Source of the DNA: Nipponacmea schrenckii
Taxonomy: Eukaryota > Mollusca > Gastropoda > Lottiidae
Length of the DNA: 64,000 bases
Direction of reading: 5' to 3'
Assembly (NCBI GenBank): GCA_030562195.1
Contig: CM060203.1
Coordinates: 2,494,208-2,558,207, forward strand
Positions 10,212 through 20,715 of the stretch are shown here, piece after piece. Position 1 is the stretch's first letter, and the number at the start of each line of letters is the position of its first letter. The notes below the pieces were generated by a model. It had not been told where the DNA came from. It saw only the letters and a program-made list of their open reading frames with translations, and made no database searches. The translations under genes were made by a program, and so were the position numbers.

Positions 10212-12000
10212 ATGCATTCTGCTGCAAAAGAATTTGACAAATCAAAGCTGAAGTCATCCGAAACCTCAGAAAGAACACTCGATGGAAGTGTTTTCAAAGA
10301 ACCAAGAGACGACACGGGGCAGACCACTGTCGAACAAGATGAACGTTTTGCAGAGGGTTTTGTTGGAGGCCGTACCAATGATGTTGGTGATGTATCGCCT
10401 GGTTTGAAAATGGGTAAGTGTGACTACAATGTATTATTATAATCTATATGGAATATATTAATGGTTTGTTGACAGAATTCTGAATACCTTTCGACTCGTG
10501 TATTACTGATTACTTTAATAGGCCGACGACTCTGCTGCTAGGCATGATTGTCCCCGAGAACTCTCAACCTACTGGGTTTTGAATGCAAGATGAATGCAGC
10601 TCTACCAACATTAAAACAGGCGAGTTTGACTGAGGCAAAGCACGTTAATCAATGAGTAATATTCTTGTACATGGAAGATTAAAACCCCTTTCATGATCTC
10701 CCTGAAGTAATTTTGCATTTGTATTATTGCTTTATCTTGTAAATTTCTCCAGAAGTAGATAATTTCTTATCAAAATGATGCATTCTGAAAATCGTAGCAT
10801 AGTCTCTATCTCTTATAACACCTAATACTTGTAACCTAGGCCAGTGATTCTATAGGAGAGCATCTCTTATAACACCTAATACTTGTGACCTAGGCCAGTG
10901 ATTCTATAGGAGAGTATCTCTTATAACACCTAATACTTGAGACCTAGACCAGTGCTTCTATAGGAGAGTATCTCTAATAACAACTAATACTTGTGACCTA
11001 GGCCAGTGATTCTATAGGAGAGCATCTCTTATAACACCTAATTCTTGAGACCTAGGCCAGCGATTCTATAGGAGGGCATCTCTTATAACACCCTTAACTA
11101 TTCACTATACAGCTGTGATATTTAACCTGGCGTCCAACAGCCTATATGATGTATTCAGTTTTTAAGCAGTCACAACACTCAATATCAGTGTCTAGGCTAT
11201 AACCTTTTTTTATTAGAAAACTATTTGCTCTTTTACTGCAGCCTTGACAGATTTCAACAGAGCGAAACTGAAACCTACAGAAACCAAGATTCTAACAGTT
11301 GACGGAAGAGTTTTAAAGGAGAAGCGGGATACGACAGGCCGACATATAGTGGAACAGTTACAGTCAGGTGAACAAGGTTATATTGGCGATGTACAGTCAG
11401 ATCTACAAGTCGGCGAGGTCCTTCCTGGGTTGATTATGGGTATGTATCTATACTTCTGTTCATTTAGACCATGGCAGTTTTCCTGAAATCCTGCATTAAG
11501 GCAATTGTAAGTTTTTCAGTCATCAAATTGTAGTTCATATATTATCAATTTTAAGTCATTAGTCCTTAACTACCAAGTCTTTGTATCTTTCAGGTTCTCA
11601 AGACATCGCACATGAACAACATATAATAGATAAATATAAAGTAACACATATCCTCAATGCAGCATCCATGGTGGAGAATATATTCCCCGATAAGATTGTG
11701 TATAAAAACATTCAGATATATGACACACCCGAGGAATCAATCCGCCAAAAATTTGAGGAAGCACATAACTTTATAGATCAAGGGAGAAAACTCGGATGTG
11801 TTTTAGTTCATTGCAACGCTGGAATATCACGTGCTGCTACTCTAGTCATATCGTATTTAATGAAAACTGAAAAAATGTCCTTCAACGATGCTTACGACTA
11901 TTTAAAGGAAAAGCGCCCAAGAATCAACCCAAACCCAGGCTTCCTATTTCAACTTAAAGAATATGAAAACGAACTCCAAGAATCGAATATCAAGTATTAA
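10212..12000 (+). CDS. DUSP19-like dual-specificity phosphatase, 3 exons, 268 aa
   Basis: Exons are 10212-10413, 11242-11439 and 11594-12000; both junctions are phase 1 and the total of 807 nt closes in frame. Exon 3 encodes the phosphatase domain with the signature HCNAGISR (Cys207 nucleophile, Arg213) and the upstream acid loop IYDTPEES (Asp177). It dephosphorylates phospho-Tyr/Ser/Thr; vertebrate DUSP19 (SKRP1) acts on the JNK pathway, so a similar cytoplasmic role is inferred. Exon 2 and the start of exon 3 carry the DUSP19-like linker YIGDVQSDLQVGEVLPGL followed by GSQDIAH and KVTHILN. Exon 1 is a diverged copy of exon 2: both read roughly F-x-(K/R)-x-KLK-x-x-ET, DG-x-V-x-KE-x-RD-x-TG and end PGLxMG. 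This makes the protein about 50 aa longer than human DUSP19 (217 aa). Exon 2 is 198 nt with symmetric phase, so it could be skipped without loss of frame. Family assignment is firm; the exact orthologue is likely. Confidence 0.93.
10807..11094. repeat. 54-bp minisatellite in phosphatase intron 1
   Basis: Just over five copies of a 54-bp unit (CATCTCTTATAACACCTAAT followed by ACTTGTGACCTAGGCCAGTG) lie in the intron between the two duplicated N-terminal exons. Copies differ at several positions. Confidence 0.93.
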
Positions 12001-12223
12001 TTAATATACATGTGTTATGTTATTGGGCTGATTGACAGTATAACCCTTCGAAATATAAAAAATAACCAATATCAGCTAAACTCTCTGAAGGGGAAATCCT
12101 AATCTCAGAGTGTCACTTTATGACATATATATATTTGAAAGTTTATAATTTATATGTTTATGTGGTATTTGGGAAATTTAGTTTGCTAAATAATTGTTAT
12201 ACAGAGTTTTAACTTATAATTAA

Positions 12224-12229
12224 AATAAA
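12224..12229 (+). terminator. Polyadenylation signal of the phosphatase gene
   Basis: AATAAA lies 224 nt after the stop codon, and further AATAAA copies follow within 40 nt in an A-rich stretch. Confidence 0.6.
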
Positions 12230-12588
12230 AAATTCTTGACTCTTAAAAAATAATAAATAAAAATAAACCCTCGTTTGTCACCAGTTTGCTAATATTTTGT
12301 AAGCAGGGAGTTAAAGGTATGTCCGAAAATGTGATGATTGTTATAATATATACTAGATTGTTCATTTGCTCTTCAGAAATTGAAATCGATGGTCTGGGGC
12401 GTTATAGTGGCTGATTATGGATGCCGACACCCTTTCGTAATAAAATTTATACTCGCGAGAAGGACTGTCATAGAACAAATCAATCAGTAGTTCAAAAATG
12501 GCCAATACTAAAAGTCAATTGCTATTTACAGTTGACCATCTTTCGTGCAACAAACTTTACTACATCCAGATAACTTAACCCTAGGAGC

Positions 12589-12955
12589 GGAGCCGCGGTG
12601 GCTCAGTGGGTTAGACGCTTGCTCGCTAACCTGAAGGTCCAGGGTTCAATCCCGACAAAAGGTCGAGATGAACTTTCGGATTTTTCAGCCCGGTTTCCCC
12701 TTGTCAGTGATGCAGGTCGGAGGGACTGACATGGAAAAAGCGTCTAGTCGTTCGGATGGGACAATAAACCGAGGCCCCGTGTGCTACAGGCTGTGCACGT
12801 TAAAGATCCCTCGACAGTTGGAAATCGCAAAAAGAGTAGGCTAATGCCGCTGTCCTGGCAAAATTTCCCTCATTGCACACTGCATGGCGTTGCCCGTCTT
12901 CATTAGCCCATAAGGTGCAGAAGAGTAGGACGTAAAACTCCATTCATTTCATTTA
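12589..12955 (+). mobile_element. Full-length tRNA-derived SINE with target-site duplication
   Basis: The element starts GGAGCCGCGGTGGCTCAGTG with an A-box-like TGGCTCAGTGGG and a B box GGTTCAATCCC, as in tRNA-derived SINEs. A body of about 270 bp is shared with the other copies in the window. The 3' tail is a short CATTT repeat. The 13-bp duplication TAACCCTAGGAGC flanks it at 12576-12588 and 12956-12968, showing insertion by target-primed reverse transcription. The body may belong to one of the conserved central domains described for animal SINEs, but I do not assign which. Confidence 0.95.
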
Positions 12956-13015
12956 TAACCCTAGGAGCTGAAGACGAAGGTTTAGACACTAATAATCCAG
13001 TATTTAAAATATACA

Positions 13016-13021
13016 TTTATT
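13016..13021 (-). terminator. AATAAA overlapping the SRCR gene stop codon
   Basis: On the minus strand the last codons read TGT CAA TAA, and the next A completes AATAAA over the stop codon itself. If used, the 3' UTR would be only about 20 nt. Confidence 0.45.
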
Positions 13022-16000
13022 GACAAACAAGGGCGACTGGAAGATACCCGCTACATGTCGACATCATCCAGTTTTTATTGTCACAAGTATGAAGAATGTC
13101 ACTCTCCTTTTCACACAAAATATTGGAAACAAATAGATTCTCAGTACCCCTGTTTACTTCTCCACCATTATACAAACGTCCTCCACTATACCCTAGCTGA
13201 CGACACGCTGTGCGTACCTCACTCTCCTTCCACCTCCGGGAACACACCGGTCTCCATTTACCCTGATGGTACAACTGGAGTCGACCTCGACTCCGTGATA
13301 TATATCCATCATTATCGACTACTCGTACCATATGATCTGAAAAGAAAAAAAAAAGGGCTATGATCTTGTGACTGAAGTATCAATGAAGAATTAAGTCCCA
13401 CAAAACCAGGTAGCGGCCAGTGGCACAATTAGATTGGCAGAAGCCCGTGTGTTGGAGGGCCTTCCAGGGAACTTTATACTAAACGTAATTATGCTCTCCT
13501 ACATTCAGAAACCCTCTGAAAGCCAATTAAATGCGCGTTAATCGAAGACTTAAAGATTTTCAATCTGTATTTGATATAGTATGAATGGGTATTAAGTATA
13601 AAGGTACGATTACAAGGTTCGTAATGGAACCCTCATTGATGCCATATACGCGGCACTTCACTGTGTACCTGCAGTGCGTGTCTTACTAGCTAATCTTTAT
13701 ATTGATATACAGGATGTAATATATAAAGAAGTACTTCATATACAATGTTATTGTAAGTAGATTCCACGGTGATTATTCTGTCAGTATGATTTAATGGTGT
13801 ACTAAACCTTACTTTATTATCCCCGTTTTTATACTTACAACTTATATATAGACTGCAGATTGTTATGACTGGTGGTTTTAATTATCAAGTCCATTACTAA
13901 ATATTTAATCTTGGGTTCAGTACATAATGCCATTGTAGAAATATCGGGTAATGATTATGTCTATGGATTAATAGCATTACTCTAGGAATGGTTACCCAGC
14001 CCAAAAATTTCATTCTTTACATATTTCACTCAAACATTTACGCAGAAAACTTAGATTTTATTTAATCATACTGTTAATATAGTTATGCTTTACTCTAGTT
14101 TTTGTACACCATTCCATAGTTAGATAGTATCGTCCAGACTGGCCCTGCTTTATAAAGATCCAGAAACCAATACTACTCACCGCAAACTATTGCTAAATCC
14201 TCAGCATGATTACATCTGGCTAGATCTCGACTCTCAGTTAGAACTGGACACCTCTGAGACCGTATACATGTCTTATTGAAAGATCTAAAAGCACCTGTTC
14301 CCGGACCGTAGCTACCTCGTGGACTAGCTACACCACCAGAGTAAGCCAGACTTCTACAGATAAATGATGCTTCTTCGTTATTTAGATTAGCTCCACACAT
14401 TGTCGCCCATTGACCGTGATAGTAAACTTCCAGTCGACCTTCGTTTTCTTTACCACCATTCACTAAGGAAAATAGAGGTTCTGAAACAAAAAAGACAAGA
14501 TTATTAATGAGGTGATGATATTTTGACATTTAGCAAACTACGATATGAACTGATCTGAATGACAGAGAAAGTATGAGTCCTCAAATGGGGCATACACTTA
14601 ATTTCCGGGCCTTCGATAATTTATTTGAATGATGATCAAAGTGCAGGAGTGAATTAAAAGTTCTTTATCTTTATTACTTAAAAAAATACAGAATTTTATG
14701 GTACAGCACTCCTGAGGTTTAGTATACACAATGTTTCAACAATTTACATTGTTATCATCAGTTTATATAGTATACTACTCCTGAGGTTTAGTATACACAA
14801 TGTTTCAACAATTTACATTGTTATCATCAGTTTAAATAGTATACTACTCCTGAGGTTTAGTATACACAATGTTTCAACAATTTACATTGTTATCATCAGT
14901 TTAAATAGTATACTACTCCTGAGTTTTATTGTACACAATGTTTCAACAATTTACATTGTTATCATCAGTTTAAATAGTATACTACTCCTGAGTTTTATTG
15001 TACACAACGTTTCAACAATTTACATTGTTATCATCAGTTTATATAGTATACTACTCCTGAGGTTTAGTATACACAATGTTTCAACAATTTACATTGTCAT
15101 CATCAGTTTAAATAGTATACTACTCTGAGTTTTATTGTACACAATGTTTCAACAATTTACATTGTTATCATCAGTTTAAATAGTATACTACTCTGAGTTT
15201 TATTGTACACAATGTTTCAACAATTTACATTGTTATCATCAGTTTAAATAGTATACTACTCCTGAGTTTTATTGTACACAATGTTTCAACAATTTACATT
15301 GTTATCATCAGTTTAAATAGTATACTACTCCTGAGTTTTATTGTACACAATGTTTCAACAATTTACATTGTTATCATCAGTTTAAATAGTATACTACTCC
15401 TGAGTTTTATTGTACACAATGTTTCAACAATTTACATTGTCATCATCAGTTTATATGGTATACTACTACTGAGTTTAATTGTACACAATGTTTCTACATT
15501 TTACATTGTCATCATCAGTTTATATAGTATACTACTACTGAGTTTTATTACACACAATGTTTCAACAATTTACATTGTTATCATCAGTTTATATAGTATA
15601 CTACTCCTGAGTTTTATTGTACACAATGTTTCAACAATTTACATTGTTATCATCAGTTTAAATAGTATACTACTCCTGAGTTTTATTGTAACAACGTTTC
15701 TACAATTTACATTGTCATCATCAGTTTATATAGTATACTACTACTGAGTTTATTGTACACAACGTTTCAACAATTTACATTGCCATCATCAGTTTATATT
15801 ATATACTTCTCCTGAGTTTTATTGCACACAATGTTTCAACAATTTACATTGTTATCATCAGTTTAAATAGTATACTACTACTGAGTTTTACTGTACACAA
15901 TGTTTCAACAATTTACATTGTTATCATCAGTTTAAATGTATACAACTACTGAGTTTTATTGTACATATATTAAAGTAGTGGTGTACCATAAACCTGTATT

Positions 16001-18534
16001 GTTTTGTTATCTAATTTGATCTCTACCGTTAATGAGCAAGGCCACTGATTTATCTTTAATCGTCATTAACGGTAGAGATCAAATTAGATAACAAAACAAT
16101 ACAGGTTTATGGTACACCACTACTTTAATATAACACAACGTTTCAACAAAATTCTCACCTGATAGTAACAGCGTGAATTGTTGAAACATTGTGTGCAATA
16201 AAACTCAGGAGAAGTATATAATATAAACTGATGATGGCAATGTAAATTGTTGAAACGTTGTGTACAATAAAACTCAGTAGTAGTATACTATATAAACTGA
16301 TGATGGCAATGTAAACTGTAGAAACGTTGTATACATTAAAACTCAGGAGTAGTATACTATATTAACTGATGCTAACAATGTAAATTGTTAAAATGTTGTG
16401 TACAATAAAACTCAGTAGTAGTATACCAAATAAACTGATGATAACAATGTAAATTGTTGAAACATTGTGTGTAATAAAACTCAGTAGTAGTATACTATAT
16501 AAACTGATGATGACAATGTAAAATGTAGAAACATTGTGTACAATTAAACTCAGTAGTAGTATACCATAAACTGATGATGACAATGTAAATTGTTGATACA
16601 TTGTGTACAATAAAACTCAGGAGTAGTATACTATTTAAACTGATGATAACAATGTTATCGATTTCTGTAGAATCTTAGTGGTGATATCACTAAAGATTAG
16701 TACGAAGTTATCATTAAATAATATCATTATAATGAGGAAAAAGTAGATAAAAAAGTAAGAACATACCTGGTTCTGCTATTAATCTGGTTAAAGCTGGCAT
16801 AATTCGTTTCAACTCTTTATTTGTATTAAATATTAGATCTAAGAGTGGACTTGACGGTAAAGACAAGCTTATATTTCCTTCTCGGACATAATGTTCACCA
16901 TGAGCTGTTTGAGCTCGACGATTTAACGAACTCTCGATCACCTGCTGAGCTGTATTACTTTCTCGTTCTGAATGTGGTTTCAGGTCAAATATGTTAGAGA
17001 AATCTCCGTAAAGATTTTGAGTTATTTCCAAGCTTTTGTTAATTTGCTTTCCCACGGAGCCTACACGTTGGAAGGTATGTGGCATCCAGCCTGTGTTCGA
17101 GGCTATTATCCGCACCATCTTATACGTTTGCTTGGTTTGATTGACCAGATCACGAAGTATTTTAGACGTATCTAATATGTGCCTTTCCCTCGGTACCTGA
17201 GGTTGGTTCACCTTCATATCCTGTAGTCTGTTAAGTTCATCGTGTAGTCTAATTAATGTATTGCTTAATGACACCGACGTGTTCAGCACCAACTGTGTCA
17301 CAACTGTAAGTAGTTGGGACTCATTTTTCGCAGCTGCCATAATGTTATTAAGCTCTTTCAAAGAAAGACTACACATTCTATCAATGATTGCAGAGTCTTT
17401 TTTTTGACTTGTCACAATCATATCTGGTTTTGAGATCGATGGCGGTGACTTTGACGTTACTTCTGACACCTCCACTACGTCGTCGGGAAGTTCAGTAAAG
17501 TTTTGATTTTGAATATTTGATCTCAAGCTCGCTATTTCCTGTCGGATTTTACCCTGTTCAATCGCCATCGAATCAGTGTTCGTGATTAACTCTTCAAAGA
17601 GACCACCTGTGTGCCGGAAGTAACTTACAGACTGAACGATATTAGCAGTCATATTGGATAAAGCTTTGAATAAACGCTCGTTCTCTAGTATACTACACTC
17701 GATCTTTTGATCTAGTTTCTTATCACTTTCAGCTTTTATTTCCTGTTGTGGTAAAGGATTAATTGAATTAGTCTCTCTTTTTAAATGTTGTGGAACCACC
17801 TGTTTGTTTTGGATAACATTTGCTATTTTAGAAACAGACCGAGACACGTTAAGTAACTGTACTAATTCTCTGTGGGCAAAACTTCGCATTTCCGAAAAAC
17901 GAGCATCAATTTGTCTTTGTAAGGCAGTTGTGTTTACGTCGCATTTAAGTGGCGACTCGACTAGACTAGCAGGGATATTGCTGGAAGGCGTCGTCCTGGT
18001 GTGAGCCATGGCGATCTTTTCTAGCAGATTTTCTTCAACTATTTCAACAATGTCCTTTATTTGTCTCGTTTTTTCATGAACTGATTTGTCAATGGCGGCC
18101 ATTTCTTTGCTCATATCTTCCATCAGCTGTTTATTGAAATCGGTAAACTCAGTAATATCTTGATCTAAAATGTCGACGGCGATTTTTAGCGTCCTACTGC
18201 CGATGTCGAATTGGGTCATTTTACCATGCACTCCTTGAATGAAAGTATTCACACCGTGTAAATTATTATTAATTATTTTGAATTGTCTCAGATTATAAAA
18301 CTGTAATCCATTCACAGCTGTTTCTAGCGACGACATCCTCGAACTTAAAGTGTCGAATTTTTTATCCACTATATGAAGTAAGGAGGTAAGAATGCTGGCT
18401 TCGTCTACTTTAAGCAGTTTTAAATCCGGGTTCTCAGTAGACTGACCCTCCACATTTACACACAAAAATACGAAGAAAAAAACACGGGAAAATGTTATCC
18501 TTGTGTAGATTGGACTATGCTTTCTCGTCCTCAT
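13017..18534 (-). CDS. Secreted coiled-coil protein with two C-terminal SRCR domains, 795 aa
   Basis: Coding exons are 18534-16767, 14480-14181 and 13336-13017; both introns are GT-AG and phase 1, and 2388 nt close on TAA. The ATG at 18534 sits 12 nt inside an exon whose acceptor is a long T tract plus CAG, so a 5' UTR exon lies upstream. Residues 1-30 form a basic then hydrophobic leader (ITFSRVFFFVFLCVNVEG) with likely cleavage before QST; a signal anchor is the alternative. Residues 31-589 are helical and heptad-like with many N-glycosylation sites (NTT, NVS, NMT, NFT, NQT, NIS). SRCR1 is about 593-689 and SRCR2 about 695-794. Each has six cysteines in the group A pattern, but each sits in a single exon, which is more typical of group B. 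The layout recalls class A scavenger receptors (coil plus terminal SRCR), so ligand binding or innate recognition outside the cell is inferred. The Q-stop directly follows the canonical SRCR end (ALVC). Confidence 0.92.
14699..15965. repeat. 69-bp minisatellite, left arm of a long palindrome
   Basis: About 18 copies of a 69-bp unit containing CAATGTTTCAACAATTTACA and GTTATCATCAGTTTAAATAG fill most of intron 1 of the SRCR gene. Copies carry diagnostic variants (ACACACAATG, AATTGTACAC, TTTATATTATATACTTC). The same variants recur, in mirrored order, in the inverted array at 16133-16660. Confidence 0.97.
15966..16132. repeat. Perfect 70-bp inverted repeat (hairpin)
   Basis: The arm 15966-16035 is the exact reverse complement of 16063-16132, with a 27-nt spacer. 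I found no mismatch. It is the centre of the larger palindrome and is unrelated in sequence to the 69-bp unit. Confidence 0.97.
16133..16660. repeat. 69-bp minisatellite in inverted orientation, right arm of palindrome
   Basis: About seven 69-bp units lie here in reverse orientation. Read outward from the centre, their variants match the left arm read outward: 16176-16240 matches 15779-15845, 16448-16510 matches 15507-15575, and 16517-16580 matches 15436-15506. The arm is therefore an inverted duplication and not an independent array. Confidence 0.95.
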
Positions 18535-18546
18535 CTTGAATTGTAT

Positions 18547-20475
18547 CTGAAAAAAAACTATCCAGATAATCGTAAAGGGGCACAAATTAATATAACAAAT
18601 TAGATTCGTTTCCAGACACCCTTTAAACCTCTAGGATTGTTAAAAAGCGTTGGTTATAATCACAGGTTATCTATTCTCGTCGAGATACAACAGGTAAATT
18701 CCTTAAAGACCCTAAAACACATACACGTACACTCAGCTGGGATGTCAATTTTAAGTCACAACAGATATCAATTTATTGATCAAACGAATAACACAGGATA
18801 TATTTTTTAACGTTGTGGAGTCACAGAAATGGTCAAGCATTACATCACTTCTTGTTTTTTGTTCTATATACATATATGAATTCCGGGTTCCAGGTAAGAA
18901 TGGCTAATTTCAGAAACACAATTAAACTAAACTTACTTGACGATAATTATGCTCAGTTATTTGTACACAAGAAATAATTACAGTTGAAACCACAATTATT
19001 TAACGTATTCCTAATTAGGTCGTCGGATAAACACAATTCTTTAACGAATTCCTAATTCGGTCGGATAAACACAATTCTTCAACGAATTCCTAATTCGGTC
19101 GGATAAACAATTCATTAACGAATTCCTATTTCGGTCGTCTGACAAACACCACAGTTCTTTAACGAATTCCTTTTTCGGTCGTCGGATAAACACCACGAAT
19201 CTTTACGTATTCTTTTTTTCGTACAGTGAAACCATCATTACAACACGCATTCGCAATTCTCTTCGGATAGTGAACCACAATAATTTTACAAATTTCTGAT
19301 ATAATATATTCCTTATTTCGGTACACCACCGTACACTAGACGTATTCCTACTTTTGTTCAGATATTGTACTAAAGTAACATGACGTTATTCTAATTTTGG
19401 TCAGTCAGGCAGACAAACTCTCATATGTGAAGAGTACACCGGTTTGAAATGGGGTCAGATATTTGTTAGAAAGATCACAGGAACACATGTTTATATGCTA
19501 AATCCTCTTCTAATGCCACATGTGGCGCACAATTTTCCCCAAGGCACGAGAGTATAAACATACACTCCATTTTAACAATAATAAATATACGTCATCCATT
19601 TCACACTGTACACAATGGTACACTTCTGAAAATAAATTGTACTTGTTTATAGTTGTGTTAACTGAAAGGAGGGGGGGGGGGTGCTTTTATCCCTCTTTCT
19701 CTTCAGATTACCATACATAGTGTAAATGTGGAACTTTGTTGTTTTCGTAGTGTGGAGCTACAATTCATGTCCTTAACTTTGCCTGTATCAAGTCGGTAAA
19801 GGGGTGGCTCAGTGCATAACTTATTTAGAATGTAGGAAAAAAGTTTCTTGTTATTTGGTTTACATAATATTATAAATATACTTATCAATTTTATACCAGA
19901 CGCTACCTGCCAAATTACTTACTGTTCTACCAGACGACTACACTGTCAGGCGAGTTATAATTTCATCAAATTTCATATAAGAAGTCTCAGATCGCTTATT
20001 TAGTTCCTATTCTAATATTTTTCTACCCATATCCTCTACTTTTGGGGGGAAATACCTCCCTTCTCCGAAATCTCGTGTCTGTGTCAATTTTTTGAAGAAT
20101 CAGAACGAACGAAAATAAAAGTATTATCAAGTCGATGTCTCCCTACAACTGGAATTAATTATGTTTTGTTTATAATATACACTACAAGCCTCCTACACCA
20201 TCTTGAAAAAAATCTCTACCAATTAAATACAACACATGTTTAATGTGCATAATGCATCTTGTGAATCTCATGAATTTGACATGTGCAGTCTTCACAAATA
20301 AAAATACTATACACCCTTCCAATTTCATGATTCAGTATTTTCTTTAAAGGATGTAATTTCCACTTCTTCAGTATGTCAGTCTGGTTAACTTGAGCATGTT
20401 TTGGGCGTGACCAACGAGGCGGGTCATCTTTACTCTTTTTATACTAATAGCTCTTTGTCAAATAATCTTAAAGCC
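18547..20475. other. Upstream region of the SRCR gene, no coding sequence seen
   Basis: A non-coding first exon of the SRCR gene should lie somewhere here, but I cannot place it. The only structured item is the degenerate repeat at 18985-19245. There is an 11-G run near 19671. Confidence 0.4.
18985..19245. repeat. Degenerate 38-43-bp tandem repeat
   Basis: About six irregular copies contain TTTAACGAATTCCTAATTCG followed by GTCGGATAAACAC. Unit length varies and copies decay further towards 19350, so this is an old array. Confidence 0.8.
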
Positions 20476-20479
20476 TTAT

Positions 20480-20715
20480 ATAACTAGAAACACTTTTATG
20501 GATATTATTATGGACTACTTCATTTAATTGTAAGCAACGTTTCAATTCATATGTAGTAATCTTTAGCATGCAATAATGTTAAGAAACGTTGCTTGAATTA
20601 AAGAGAAGTAGTATATACTAGAGATTCTTGTTACATAATGTTCTATCAACATTATAGGAAATTAAAGAGAAGTAGTATATCCATAATAGTGTTTCTTGTT
20701 ATATAATGTTCTATC
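20480..20715. repeat. Foldback element, GAAGTAGTATAT family
   Basis: CTAGAAACACTTTTATGGAT with ACTACTTCATTTAATTG and AAGCAACGTTTC on the left are echoed as reverse complements at 20583-20605 (GAAACGTTGCTTGAATTAAA) and at about 20665-20700 (GAAGTAGTATATCCATAATA then GTGTTTCTTGTTA). It has no coding capacity and looks like a MITE-type foldback. Related single arms occur at 53.65 and 53.76 kb. Confidence 0.7.

Noticed and set aside
12589..12660. tRNA gene
   Set aside because: A and B boxes are present, but the sequence is the head of a dispersed SINE with a tail and target-site duplication and lacks a proper acceptor stem.
16362..16610. 82-codon minus frame
   Set aside because: It is translation of the inverted 69-bp minisatellite.
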